Shown: one piece after another, positions 1 through 8,800 of the stretch
Layout: each line of letters starts with the position of its first letter
How positions within the stretch are numbered: the first letter of the stretch is position 1
Assembly: GCA_031316155.1 (NCBI GenBank)
Contig: JALDRB010000002.1
Location: forward strand, 186,001 to 250,000
Direction of reading: 5' to 3'
DNA: 64,000 nt
From: Candidatus Scalindua sp.
GTDB taxonomy: Bacteria > Planctomycetota > Brocadiia > Brocadiales > Scalinduaceae
Notes under the pieces: generated by a model
Told to the model about the DNA's origin: nothing
Seen by the model: the letters and a program-made list of their open reading frames with translations, nothing else
Database searches by the model: none
Program-made: the position numbers and the translations under genes

Positions 1-125
1 ATGAGAATATGATAAAAGTGATTCCGGGCTGCGCCATTAAAAATAATTTGAGAAGTGAAAACAAAATACCTGAATCTGTGCATTAAATTAGGAGTCAATC
101 TGCGTATTACGCTCAACGACGAAAA

Positions 126-527
126 CTAATCTGTAATTTCTATACCTTCTTTTAATATCTGAACTACAAATAAATCGTCTCTTGTAAAATCTTCAGGTCT
201 GAATGGATGTGTTTCTATTCTTGAATCAATTCTTATTAAATATGGATTAAGCCGTTTTTTATCGTAGAATCTAACACCTGTAAAATCTTTTGAGACCATG
301 GCAATGTCAATATCACTCCATTCATTTCGAGATGTTTTTCCAAATTGAATCTGTAGTGCCAGGTTAGGTTTTGCATGTGCGGTTTTTTTATCATACTCGA
401 AATCTTCCTCGATACAATCACTCGATGACAAGCTTATCAGGTATCCAGATACTCGTACATCCCTCTGGATTCCCGCTAGAAACATGCGGGAATGACAGCT
501 TTCAGACAATAGATAAAACAGAAGCAA
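126..527 (-). pseudogene. Nucleotidyltransferase-domain gene, 5' end replaced
   Basis: The C-terminal two thirds reads as a minimal nucleotidyltransferase (MNT, Pol-beta fold): the motif NEWSDIDIAMVSKDF carries the metal-binding D-x-D, followed by KRLNPYLIRIDSRIETHPF and a typical tail. Family members begin with a short helix and an LFGS-x-AKGT motif. Here that part is missing and reads QIQFGKTSRNEWSD, so the catalytic G-S is lost. The upstream open frame (residues 1 to about 45) is not NTase-like and runs across a palindromic repeat at 464-497. I infer a truncated and internally deleted gene. No HEPN partner is adjacent. Family call firm, pseudogene call likely. Confidence 0.6.
464..497. repeat. 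Short palindrome ATTCCCGC / GCGGGAAT
   Basis: ATTCCCGC at 469-476 is followed after nine bases by its exact reverse complement at 486-493. A related hairpin (ATTCCCACG-AAAG-CGGGGAT) lies at 54812-54833. It sits at the broken 5' end of the nucleotidyltransferase remnant. Confidence 0.6.
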
Positions 528-687
528 AAACTAACCGGACTCTACTGAAATAGAATGTATCACGATATGAAGGTGTATTATACCATTCGAGTCAAGATGA
601 CAGAGTAAGACATCACAAACCTCATTCTTCCTGTAAATCCACACTTTAGATTAACACATTAGCCCTGGAAGTATAGGCAAGGGTAAT

Positions 688-882
688 TTACAAAAGTTTC
701 TTAAATTCTTCAATGCTAATACCTGCCATTGTAAAGGAATGTATGGGATTTGCTCTTGGAATAGTAATAATACGTTCACCATCAGTCATTATTATATGCT
801 TTCCCTGCCTTGCAATACGGAATCCAACCTTTTCAAAAGCTTTTATTGCACGTTGGTGATTTATGCCAGGAACCTTAGGCAT
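688..882 (-). CDS. hicA: HicA-type mRNA interferase toxin
   Basis: This 64-residue protein matches the HicA/YcfA double-stranded-RNA-binding-like toxin family in length and pattern: an early basic segment (NHQRAIKAFEKVGFRIARQ), the GKHIIM strand in which H is the catalytic residue of the family, and the TIPRANPIHSFTMAGI stretch. HicA toxins cleave mRNA and are neutralised by HicB. It starts inside the last codons of hicB upstream (8 bp overlap), so the pair is translationally coupled, antitoxin first. No operator could be identified. Confident. Confidence 0.88.
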   Translation of the reverse strand: MPKVPGINHQRAIKAFEKVGFRIARQGKHIIMTDGERIITIPRANPIHSFTMAGISIEEFKKLL

Positions 883-1078
883 TGTCTCCCACTTCTACAT
901 AACGGGACTCTTTATCTTCGCTTAATTTTTCAACTGTTTCCAGATACTCCTTTATGGCATATTTTATATTTTCCAGGGATTCTTCTTCTGTCTTTCCCTG
1001 TGACCAGCAACCAGGAAGCCCCGGAACCCAAATAGAGTAACCTTCTTCTGTTTTCTTAATGTTTACTTTGTACCTCAT
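875..1078 (-). CDS. hicB: HicB-type antitoxin
   Basis: The protein begins MRYKVNIKKTEEGYSIWVPG and contains the HicB partial RNase-H-like fold signature PGLPGCWSQGKTEEESLENI. The open frame extends six codons further to 1096, but a strong GGAGGGAT ribosome site at 1082-1088 lies just before the ATG at 1078, so I take that start (67 residues). It binds and inhibits HicA, encoded directly downstream with an 8 bp overlap. No C-terminal helix-turn-helix or ribbon-helix-helix is evident, so autoregulation cannot be read from the sequence. Confidence 0.88.
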   Translation of the reverse strand: MRYKVNIKKTEEGYSIWVPGLPGCWSQGKTEEESLENIKYAIKEYLETVEKLSEDKESRYVEVGDNA

Positions 1079-1096
1079 AAATCCCTCCAAATTCAA

Positions 1097-1447
1097 TAAC
1101 TATTCTAAGGCAATAAAGATGTTCCTCTTAGTAATCTCTTTTGGGTTTATCAATGAACAAAATACGTATTATTCCGCATATAGTCAATAGTAATCTCTAC
1201 AACCGTTAATCGTGAAAGCGGCTGAAGGTATACCAGTCATCTTTAAGAGATGTTTTTCCCAAGTTGAATGAATTATGATATGAATTTTTATTATACCAAA
1301 CGGATCAACAGGGCAGGGGATGACAAGGAGTGTTGTACTGTCTGTGTTTCATAACAGTTTGTACAGTTGCAAATTATAGGTGAAAATATTTAGCATTTGT
1401 CTCAGCTGCAGCAGTTTGTTAGCTGTTTGAGATTCAAGTAAACAGGA
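1097..1447. other. Gap without recognised gene
   Basis: Intergenic sequence between hicB and the DUF4239 gene. A short stretch at about 1240-1275 resembles the GKTS-coding part of the nucleotidyltransferase remnant at 320-350, but the match is too short to call. Nothing else recognised. Confidence 0.4.
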
Positions 1448-2239
1448 TCATTTGACAGACAAGCGCAATTTCTGCTGAAGCTCAACCATGGGACTCTGGT
1501 TCACTTTAAACATTCCTTCTGCGCCCCGGTCAATATCCAGAACAAGTAATAAAATTGCCGAAAATACAAGAGACAGAATCAGACTGATCAGAATACCTCC
1601 TCCTCTGTTTTGGCCAAAGTCATAGCCTACAGAAAACATTGTTAGTATCATCACAAAATAAAGCACCATCCAGATACTTCCAGGTATGCGGTACACAAGA
1701 AAGACTGTTACCCGTTTCTCTTGCAGGTCAATAACCTCGTTTAGTGACTGTGCATAGAGTCCAAACAATACCGAATCGTTATTTTTCCTGGAAAGTGAGG
1801 TCACCTGTGACCAAAGCTGCCTATGCAACTCCTCTGATTCCACCAGTGTTTTTGATAGTTCTGCTGGATTCCTAGCCACTTCCACCCGGATATCTACATA
1901 TCTCTTTAATATTTTTCGAGTCTCTGAACCTTCTGGTTCAGCCAAAAAATCTGTGCGCAAATAAGCTGTACCAATAGCATTGACCTCGTCCAATAATAAT
2001 TGCTTGCGAGAATCAAATCGGGAAGCCGCCAGCCCAAAAGTGAAAGCGAGTACGAATGCAAGTAAGCCGAGCATTGAGCCAATAATCGTTCCTGTTGGAG
2101 CTTCTATTTTATTTTTCTTACGCTGCCTTATATAGTTTCCCAGTTTGAATCCAATTGTTATCGAGAGAAAGACTATAGCAGTTGTGATGATATACATCAA
2201 CGGAAGGGGAATTTTGTCAAATGCGAAATTGATATCCAT
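1448..2239 (-). CDS. DUF4239 (bestrophin-like) membrane protein
   Basis: A membrane protein of about 263 residues with two hydrophobic segments near the N-terminus (around PLPLMYIITTAIVFLSITI and IIGSMLGLLAFVLAFTFGLA), a soluble helical middle and two C-terminal segments. The FGLAASRFDSRKQLLLDEVN and AIGTAYLR motifs mark the DUF4239/bestrophin-like family, whose function is not established. The frame stays open to 2302, but the added 21 residues look non-native, so I favour the ATG at 2239. It lies upstream of, and on the same strand as, nothing obviously related. Family call good, role unknown. Confidence 0.75.
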   Translation of the reverse strand: MDINFAFDKIPLPLMYIITTAIVFLSITIGFKLGNYIRQRKKNKIEAPTGTIIGSMLGLLAFVLAFTFGLAASRFDSRKQLLLDEVNAIGTAYLRTDFLAEPEGSETRKILKRYVDIRVEVARNPAELSKTLVESEELHRQLWSQVTSLSRKNNDSVLFGLYAQSLNEVIDLQEKRVTVFLVYRIPGSIWMVLYFVMILTMFSVGYDFGQNRGGGILISLILSLVFSAILLLVLDIDRGAEGMFKVNQSPMVELQQKLRLSVK

Positions 2240-2368
2240 ACAATATACGAATCCTTTCCCTGGACAGCTGACAAGAATATAATCAGTTTCTGAATAATAC
2301 AACTATCGCAATAATAACCAAATAACCCTGCATTTCAATTGAAAAAATAGCAGAAATGGTAATCAGGC

Positions 2369-4216
2369 TCAATTGTGTGCTTTCATTGACTCAACAAGCA
2401 TAGGTGAGAAAAGTACCTCCGGATACCTCGGGAAATCAACGATTACGTCAGAAGGTTCAATACTCGCTATCTCCGGTATAGTAGGTGCATATGTTTCAAA
2501 GAGTTGCAGCCGCTCCGCAATGGCAAATGATCTGGGATGCTCAAGCAGGAATGAGCTGAGTGGGGCAATAATCAGGGGGATAATCACCGGAATAATCCAG
2601 AGAATGAGATGGCTTTCTGAAAAAAGGATCGTTATGAGCCAGCTCAGGCCGAATAAAGAAACCCATTTATGATTTTGCCAATGAGTAAGCCAGCTTTCAT
2701 GGGTGACCTCTCTATTCTGCGGAGCCCAGTCAACTGTTATCCCAAAGAGGAATGAAAAGATAAAACGGACATGATAGTACATAATGACGGGAGCAAGCAG
2801 GACAGAGACCAGAAACTCCATGATAAAGTTAACAGGTAATCTGAGCAGGGTTGCAGTGGATTTATGAGTTTCCCGCTTAATCTCATATTCAATAAGTCCT
2901 AATATCTTGGGGATAACGAGCAGTCCCAAGGTAAAAATATAGATAGAAAGCGTGATCAGAGTATGAGATACCGGCCAGTCAGGAAATAACTGGTATATCT
3001 GGGTGAAGTAAGAATGCCGTTCGACAGGTATTAGTGCTTTCACCGTTGCCGTGCCGAGGAAGAGCAGCCAGATAAATGAGGAAAGATAGCAATACGCCCC
3101 AAAGAACAGTTGAAACCTTGAAAAAAGGGTAAGGTGTGGGAATAATGAGACACGCAGGTGCTGCAGATTCCCCAGCATCCAGCGACGATCCCTCTTGAGG
3201 TAGTCCTTTACCGAATGTGGCATTTCTTCGAAGGTGTCCTCAATATGTGGCAGAAGGACACTCTTGTAGCCGGAACGTATCATGAATGTCGACTCAACAA
3301 AATCGTGGCTCATGATAAGTCCTCCGAAAGGTGGTGTGCCAGAGAGATGGGGAAGAGCACAATGTTTTTTGAAGGCATCAACCCGAATGAGGGCGTTATG
3401 TCCCCAGTAATTGGCTTGATCGGCTTGCCAGAATGCAAAACCGGAACTGAAGACTCTGGAATACACCAGAGAATTCCATTCAATGATTCTGGAGAAAAGC
3501 GATCTCCCGTGTACTGGACGGGGAACGGTCTGACATATCCCCATTTTCTGGTCCGCTTCCATAGCCCGATGAAGTGCGAAAATGGTCTTTCCGGTGATTA
3601 TGCTGTCTGCATCGAGAACACAGAAGTACTTGTAGTGATTTCCCCATTGTTCAAGAAACTCCTTCACATTACCTGATTTTTTTTCTTTGTTTTCTGTTCT
3701 CCTCCGGTAAAAAAGTTTATTCTGAGCTCCAAGTACTATTACTGCTCTTGACCAGCATGCGATCTCTTTTTCTTCATCCTCTTTGGGGGAGTCGCTGAGA
3801 ATATAAAAATCTGTATGATGGAACAGGGGAAATACTGATAAACTGTGATAGAGATAGCTCAGCCGGTTGACAATTTGCCCAAGATCCTCCCTGTAGGCTG
3901 GTACTACTATGGCAATTCTGTGATCCATTTCAGCGTTATTCTGACCAGTTTCAATGTCGGCCGTGATGGAAGATAACGATTTGAGGGAAAGTGGATCGCG
4001 GTTCTGTAAGGCTAATATAAAGCCGACAACCGCAAGCACGAATGAAAAGAGAAGATGAGCCAGACACAAGGAAAAAAGGATGAGAATAGCGATATCCACT
4101 CCTGACATTTCCTCGGATGCCAGCACACTGAAAAATCTCAGCACTATAAACAGAAGAATACCCAGTACAATGATTGCGACGATCGGCCGGCGCGCCATAG
4201 GCCCGTGAATATGCAT
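2369..4216 (-). CDS. opgH: Periplasmic glucan biosynthesis glucosyltransferase (OpgH/MdoH type)
   Basis: Inner-membrane GT2 glucosyltransferase that polymerises beta-1,2 glucan from UDP-glucose for osmoregulated periplasmic glucans. Two hydrophobic segments occupy residues 10-32 and 42-70. The GT domain starts at IAIVVPAYRED (101), has the DAD metal site at 202-204 (FCVLDADSIITG) and the RRWMLGN acceptor motif near 345, followed by several C-terminal membrane spans. At 615 residues it is shorter than the enterobacterial protein (about 850) but complete for the core. It lies 5 bp downstream of the OpgG/D-like gene, consistent with an opgGH operon. Confidence 0.9.
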   Translation of the reverse strand: MHIHGPMARRPIVAIIVLGILLFIVLRFFSVLASEEMSGVDIAILILFSLCLAHLLFSFVLAVVGFILALQNRDPLSLKSLSSITADIETGQNNAEMDHRIAIVVPAYREDLGQIVNRLSYLYHSLSVFPLFHHTDFYILSDSPKEDEEKEIACWSRAVIVLGAQNKLFYRRRTENKEKKSGNVKEFLEQWGNHYKYFCVLDADSIITGKTIFALHRAMEADQKMGICQTVPRPVHGRSLFSRIIEWNSLVYSRVFSSGFAFWQADQANYWGHNALIRVDAFKKHCALPHLSGTPPFGGLIMSHDFVESTFMIRSGYKSVLLPHIEDTFEEMPHSVKDYLKRDRRWMLGNLQHLRVSLFPHLTLFSRFQLFFGAYCYLSSFIWLLFLGTATVKALIPVERHSYFTQIYQLFPDWPVSHTLITLSIYIFTLGLLVIPKILGLIEYEIKRETHKSTATLLRLPVNFIMEFLVSVLLAPVIMYYHVRFIFSFLFGITVDWAPQNREVTHESWLTHWQNHKWVSLFGLSWLITILFSESHLILWIIPVIIPLIIAPLSSFLLEHPRSFAIAERLQLFETYAPTIPEIASIEPSDVIVDFPRYPEVLFSPMLVESMKAHN

Positions 4217-4221
4217 GATTG

Positions 4222-5874
4222 CTATTGATCTTTCTTTGCACTGTACAGATATAGCAGTGTTTCTGTAATCTGCTCCTTGCCTCTTCGCAAGTATGCCCGG
4301 ATATCCGTATGATCAGCAGCGGGAGCAAGGCGGAACCAGAGCCGGATTCCTTTATCAGGTTCATTAATCTGAACGTTTATAGCAGAAACAATCCCTGAAG
4401 AGGCCTCAACAACCCCTTCAATTACTTCAGCAGAGAGTATTTCGGGGAGAATTCCTCCGGTAAAATCTACAACAAACTGACGTATCTCACTCGTCTTATC
4501 CAGCGGTGCCCCTGGTTCATGATAGTCCCCGACACGGAGCCGTTTCACGTAACCAAAAGGATGAAGCCCTTCTGTCCCGTGTTTTGCATAAAGTGTATAG
4601 GCCAGCGAAATTTCCTCCTTCGGAGGCAGAGATTTATCAGATACCCAATAGGCTACCATATTGTCGACGGTTTCTTCGATTGTCGGTATTTCAACGAGCT
4701 CGATAAATCCAGGCCCCCAGCTTCCTTGCGGTTCTACCCATAATGAAGGCCGAAGTTCGTAACGGGTTTCAAGATCAAGATAATTTCTGAACTCTTTATC
4801 CCGCTGCATGAGCCCAAATCCCTGGACATCAGCATCAAGGTAACGGGTAGTTCTCACATCGATCGGCCATGGATTTTCCAGCGGCCTCCAGATCCATTCA
4901 TTCTTTCCATTGTGGATCATAAGGCCATCAACATCATGTACTTCGCTCCGGTAATCCCTGGTGACATCACGGGAGTTTTCACCGAATAGGAACATGCTCG
5001 TCAGCGGAGCTATTTCGACCTTCTCTATATTCGCTCGCGGAAAGTTTGAAACCTTCGTCAGAATTTTCGTTTCCTGACCCGGATTGATAATAAAATGGTA
5101 TGCTCCGGTTATCCTTTTGCTGTCGATAAGTGCATAGATCTCAAGGGTCTTTTGATCCTTGGCCGGCCTTTTAATCCAGAACTCCCTGAAATAGGGAAAC
5201 TCTTCTCCGTGGCTCGATGCCGTATCAATTGCCAGACAACGGGCGGATGAGCCAAATTGCTGGTTCGCACTCACCAGTCTGAAATAGCTTGCACCCAGAA
5301 ATACGGCCACTTCATCCTGTATTTCTGAATTGTTGAGAAAATATTTGACTTTGAAACCGGCAATTCCCCCTTTACTTTTTACTTGATCCAGTTTTTCCAT
5401 ATCAGTAAACCCCTCATATATAAAGAATTTCGGATCAAACAAGAGGGTGCTGGATACGTTCTTGCCGTCAACCAGGTTAATATCAACGGACCGGTCAAAA
5501 AGGAACCCGACATGAAAAAGTTCAATCTGGTACAGAGACCCGGCTTCCAGAATATTGTTTGACGAATCGTATCGGATTTTTCTCCATTCGTCATATTTGA
5601 ATGATTTCGTGATGGGATCGACATGATTGTATTTTTCATCAAATGAGCTTTTAGCCATTGCTCTGGCTTTCTTTTTAATAGTCTCAAAGGTAACAATCTC
5701 AGTGGGAGTGGGAGCTGGTTCACCTGCGGCTTCGCTATTTTTAGCCTGAGGGGGAGAAATATTTTGCGGTTGTGCCACAATCCCGGAACTGAGGAAAACG
5801 AATAGAAATAGGAGGATTAAAATTGTATTAACCTTGCACACCTTGCTGTTTGAATAGAGAAAAGAAATTAGCAT
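4222..5874 (-). CDS. opgG: Periplasmic glucan biosynthesis protein OpgG/OpgD family
   Basis: Exported protein of the MdoG family that acts on nascent glucan made by OpgH. Recognisable blocks include SLYQIELFHVGFLFDRSVDI, RCLAIDTASSHGEEFPYFRE and NPWPIDVRTTRYLDADVQGF. The open frame runs up to 6057, but its first 61 residues are a translation of repeat A (5881-5994) plus upstream sequence. I therefore start at the ATG at 5874, giving about 550 residues beginning with a hydrophobic signal peptide (VNTILILLFLFVFLSSGIVA). No clear Shine-Dalgarno precedes it, because the repeat abuts the start. OpgG versus OpgD cannot be decided here. Confidence 0.85.
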   Translation of the reverse strand: MLISFLYSNSKVCKVNTILILLFLFVFLSSGIVAQPQNISPPQAKNSEAAGEPAPTPTEIVTFETIKKKARAMAKSSFDEKYNHVDPITKSFKYDEWRKIRYDSSNNILEAGSLYQIELFHVGFLFDRSVDINLVDGKNVSSTLLFDPKFFIYEGFTDMEKLDQVKSKGGIAGFKVKYFLNNSEIQDEVAVFLGASYFRLVSANQQFGSSARCLAIDTASSHGEEFPYFREFWIKRPAKDQKTLEIYALIDSKRITGAYHFIINPGQETKILTKVSNFPRANIEKVEIAPLTSMFLFGENSRDVTRDYRSEVHDVDGLMIHNGKNEWIWRPLENPWPIDVRTTRYLDADVQGFGLMQRDKEFRNYLDLETRYELRPSLWVEPQGSWGPGFIELVEIPTIEETVDNMVAYWVSDKSLPPKEEISLAYTLYAKHGTEGLHPFGYVKRLRVGDYHEPGAPLDKTSEIRQFVVDFTGGILPEILSAEVIEGVVEASSGIVSAINVQINEPDKGIRLWFRLAPAADHTDIRAYLRRGKEQITETLLYLYSAKKDQ

Positions 5875-5880
5875 TGAATG

Positions 5881-5994
5881 TATACTAAAACCGATTTGGT
5901 TTTCGGTTTTACTGGAAACCAAATCTTGGTTGCAGTTATACTCGCTCAATTTTATCTCGGATTTTATCCGAAAACCATAACGAGATGAGTGTAT
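5881..5994 (+). repeat. Repeat A, copy 1 (forward)
   Basis: Begins TATACTAAAACCGATTTGG and ends GATGAGTGTA. It contains the AAAACCGA/TCGGTTTT hairpin and the TCGGATTTTATCCGA hairpin. It ends seven bases before the preferred opgG start and is open in that reading frame. Confidence 0.85.
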
Positions 5995-6332
5995 CATAAA
6001 TATCTCTGAGCCTTTCGAAGTTTTGATATATTTTGTTATCCTGAATTTTTTCATCATTTTTAACGGAGCGAGAAAAGGAATATCCTCTTTCAGCTAAATT
6101 ATGAATACCAATTTTGATAAACATATGAGAAACTAATGATTTATTATATCAGATTAGTATATGCGCGCAATATTTGAATGTTCTAATACATAACGATATG
6201 TTAATCTTTATAATAGCATGTTTCTTCTCTGTCTCAATATTGGATATTGACTCAAGTAAATAATTCGTTACAGTAAAAATAGAGAAACAATCTAAATTAA
6301 ATTTATAAAGAAAGAATTATGATGACAACAGG

Positions 6333-6749
6333 TTGTTGTTTCTCGATCGCTGCACGATGTGTCACCCGGTAAATCGAATCTTGAAAGAGAACAGGCCTCC
6401 AGAGGAATGGAAGAAAACGGTAGAACGAATGCGTTCTGAAGCCGGTGAATATATAACGGAAGAGGATGCGACTCGTATTTCAGCATTTCTTTCAGAAAGA
6501 TCAGAGGTTTTAAAAGAAGACGCAGGTAGCAGTTTGTTCGTTTCTAAATGCCTTGTTTGCCATCCTCCAGGTGAAAAAGTTCTTCTGGCAAAACACAATA
6601 AAGTTGAATGGGAAGAGATTGTAAAGGACAGGCAGGAATTCGCTAAGAAAGCAACTCCGATAATAAGAATAGGCACGGAGGAGGCACAACTGATTGTGGA
6701 ACTGCTTATAAAAACTCAGGGAGTCCAATCTGAAGAAAGAACACCATAA
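6333..6749 (+). CDS. Diheme c-type cytochrome-like protein lacking export signal
   Basis: Two CxxCH heme-attachment motifs are visible, CTMCH at residues 7-11 and CLVCH about 65 residues later, each followed by P and a helix containing W (PPEEWKKTVERM; NKVEWEEIVKDR), a pattern of small tandem monoheme cytochromes. Maturation needs export, yet the frame opens only at a TTG at 6333 (stop at 6306) and has no signal peptide. An ATG-rich stretch at 6319 lies in another frame. I infer an N-terminally truncated or frameshifted gene. Domain call good; functionality doubtful. Confidence 0.6.
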   Translation: MLFLDRCTMCHPVNRILKENRPPEEWKKTVERMRSEAGEYITEEDATRISAFLSERSEVLKEDAGSSLFVSKCLVCHPPGEKVLLAKHNKVEWEEIVKDRQEFAKKATPIIRIGTEEAQLIVELLIKTQGVQSEERTP

Positions 6750-6845
6750 TCAATTTGATAAGTAAAAGGGAGTCCTGGGATCAACTCATACAAAATGGCT
6801 GAAGAGGAACCTGTAATGGCATTAATTCAAAACATGATATAAATT

Positions 6846-7580
6846 ATGATAGACATACACTCACACATACTCCCTTCTCTTGATGACGGGCCTGAAACGT
6901 TTGAGGAATCAATTGAAATGTGCAGGATAGCGGCAGAGGATGGGATAACGACAATCGTTGCAACACCTCATTCAAAGGATGGTGTGTATGAAGCAGAAAG
7001 TGATAGTATCGTAAAATCAGTTAAGGAGCTGAATCTCAGATTGAAAGAGGCTCAAATCGAAGTGGAGATACTACCGGGAGCAGAGCTGCATCTCAACGAA
7101 ACATTAGTAGAAAGCTTAGGAAATGGTGAAGCGCTGACAATGAACAATAACAAAAAACATATCCTTCTCGAACTTCCCTTTCTCTTTATCCCGCCGGGGA
7201 CTGACAAACTTATCGGTAACCTCAGATCAATCGGTATTATTCCAATTATCGCACATGCTGAGAGAATAACATTTTTTCAGAGGAACAATAAGACCCTGGA
7301 ACAATTAATTAAGTCCGGAATACTTGTCCAGATTACCGCTCAGAGCCTTACCGGGTTTTTTGGTTCAAGAGAAAGGAAGTGTGCTGAAAAGCTTTTAAAA
7401 CACAAGATGGTGCACTTCATTGCTTCGGATGCGCACTCAGCCGTCAGAAGACCCCCGATACTCTCAAAGGCGGTGGAAATGGCTTCCCGGATTACAGGGA
7501 AAGAAGAGGCAAGAGCACTCGTTTTTGAAAACCCCAGACAGGTTATCTCATTACAATCAGAAACGAAACAGGGAACATAG
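6846..7580 (+). CDS. PHP-type protein-tyrosine phosphatase (CpsB/YwqE family)
   Basis: The protein opens MIDIHSHILPSLDDGPETFE, the PHP metal-binding signature of manganese-dependent tyrosine phosphatases such as CpsB and YwqE. Further metal ligands appear in ATPHS (about residue 40), PGAELH (about 78), AHAER (about 137) and ASDAHS (about 196). At 244 residues it has the usual length. These enzymes dephosphorylate capsule or exopolysaccharide tyrosine kinases, which fits the glycan genes downstream. No cognate BY-kinase lies in the window. Confidence 0.85.
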   Translation: MIDIHSHILPSLDDGPETFEESIEMCRIAAEDGITTIVATPHSKDGVYEAESDSIVKSVKELNLRLKEAQIEVEILPGAELHLNETLVESLGNGEALTMNNNKKHILLELPFLFIPPGTDKLIGNLRSIGIIPIIAHAERITFFQRNNKTLEQLIKSGILVQITAQSLTGFFGSRERKCAEKLLKHKMVHFIASDAHSAVRRPPILSKAVEMASRITGKEEARALVFENPRQVISLQSETKQGT

Positions 7581-7642
7581 AGAATTTCAGATCCGTTCGG
7601 ATGTTAAATTATTGTTGCGCAAGCATCCGGGATAAGAGATTA

Positions 7643-7781
7643 TATACTCATCTCGTAATGGTTTTCGGATAAAATCCGGGAAAAAATTGAGCGAGTAAAG
7701 TCCTCGGCGCCTTTTGTCCGGGGATACCTTCACCAAGATTTGGTTTCCAGTAAAACCGAAAACCAAATCGGTTTTAGTATA
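7643..7781 (-). repeat. Repeat A, copy 2 (reverse, long form)
   Basis: Ends TATACTCATCTCG and GGTTTTAGTATA. It carries the alternative centre AAGTCCTCGGCGCC...CCGGGGATACC in place of the short TAACTGCA centre. Its right end supplies the stop codon of the methyltransferase gene read on the minus strand. Confidence 0.85.
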
Positions 7782-8526
7782 CCTTTTCAGAGAAAACGAG
7801 TAAGGTATTTCCACCCGTAAAAATTTCTTTTGAAAGGGTCTCTTTTAACCAATATCTCTCCTTTGCCTTCTTTGGCCAGAACCAGCAATACAGCTTGACA
7901 AAGGCTATAACAGGAAATAATAAAAACATCTTTGATTTTTTGCTGTCGATATCAAGCTTGATTATGGAGTGGCCATTACTTTCAAGCAAAAATTTTAAAA
8001 GAGGATACCCGATCGGATTAATATGCATCATGGCCAGGCTGCAGTTAAATTTCTCCTTAAACATCTTTTGACTTACCGGCTTGGTAAATGAACCGGTAAA
8101 GAGGAATTTCATTCTCCTTTCAACATTCAGATAGTTTGGAATGGATATAATTAACTTTCCGCCTTTTTTTAAAAGCCGTTTAAATTCCCTCATTGCATTG
8201 TAAGGATTTTCCAGGTGTTCAAGGCCATCAATACACGTAATATAATCGAAAGAACCCGTTTCGAACGGAATCTTCCCGTTCAAGTCCCCAACTTTGAATT
8301 CCAAATCATACGCCTTGAATCCGTCAGCGTTTATGTCGCAACAGGAGCATTCAAAACCTAAATCGCTCAGTTTGGCAGATAGTACCCCGCTTCCGGTCGG
8401 CACATCGAGGAGTTTTCCCCTTTTCTGATGTTGTAAAAACCGGATTATCTTTTCATGTGTTCCGGTCCTCGAGAGGGTAACAAACTCTTTCCCTTCTTTT
8501 TTAACAGTTACATCGCTGCTTTTCAT
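7774..8526 (-). CDS. Class I SAM-dependent methyltransferase
   Basis: A 250-residue methyltransferase. The glycine-rich SAM loop is GKLLDVPTGSGVLSAKLSDL (about residues 38-57), followed by the acidic CDINADGF, and YITCIDGLEHLENP near residue 110, typical of Methyltransf_11. The C-terminal part is hydrophobic (MFLLFPVIAFVKLYCWFW), suggesting membrane contact and a lipid-linked or glycan acceptor, which fits the surrounding glycan genes. The start ATG at 8526 begins MKSSDVTVKKEGKEF. The stop TAA at 7774-7776 lies inside repeat A copy 2, so the last residues may have been altered by the insertion. Confidence 0.8.
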   Translation of the reverse strand: MKSSDVTVKKEGKEFVTLSRTGTHEKIIRFLQHQKRGKLLDVPTGSGVLSAKLSDLGFECSCCDINADGFKAYDLEFKVGDLNGKIPFETGSFDYITCIDGLEHLENPYNAMREFKRLLKKGGKLIISIPNYLNVERRMKFLFTGSFTKPVSQKMFKEKFNCSLAMMHINPIGYPLLKFLLESNGHSIIKLDIDSKKSKMFLLFPVIAFVKLYCWFWPKKAKERYWLKETLSKEIFTGGNTLLVFSEKVY

Positions 8527-8533
8527 AAGTTCA

Positions 8534-8660
8534 TGTATAGGAAATTCAATATTTTTTTATTTTTTGCGCTGAAGGCGCAAGTTCAAAAGACCGTAAAAAC
8601 TGCCATGGACGGCAGTTTTAGGAATTTTGGAAAAGTTAGCCAGGATGGCCTAACTTGTTT
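8534..8660 (+). repeat. Repeat B, copy 1
   Basis: Three successive hairpins: TTGCGC-TGAAG-GCGCAA, AAAACTGCC-ATGGAC-GGCAGTTTT and AAGTTAGCC...GGCCTAACTT. It abuts the 5' end of the methyltransferase gene at 8526. Confidence 0.85.
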
Positions 8661-8675
8661 ATAATTTTATTCATT

Positions 8676-8732
8676 TATACTCATCTGATATTGGTTTCCA
8701 GTAAAGCCGAAAACCAAATCGGTTTTAGTATA
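8676..8732 (-). repeat. Repeat A, copy 3 (short deletion form)
   Basis: TATACTCATCTGATA followed directly by the TTGGTTTCCAGTAAAGCC part and the GGTTTTAGTATA end. The middle, including the TCGGATTTTATCCGA hairpin, is deleted. Confidence 0.8.
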
Positions 8733-8800
8733 TTTTCTTTAAAAATCCGGAATTAAAAAAACGCATTATATCACGTTGCCAGGTAAAAGAAATCTCTATT

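Noticed and set aside
3158..3676. 172-codon frame on the plus strand inside opgH
   Set aside because: It is antisense to a clear GT2 gene, has no family features, and arises from opposite-strand codon bias.
5936..6124. Short frame MFIKIGIHNLAERGYSFSRS on the minus strand upstream of opgG
   Set aside because: It ends inside repeat A, has no recognised family, and nothing supports its translation.
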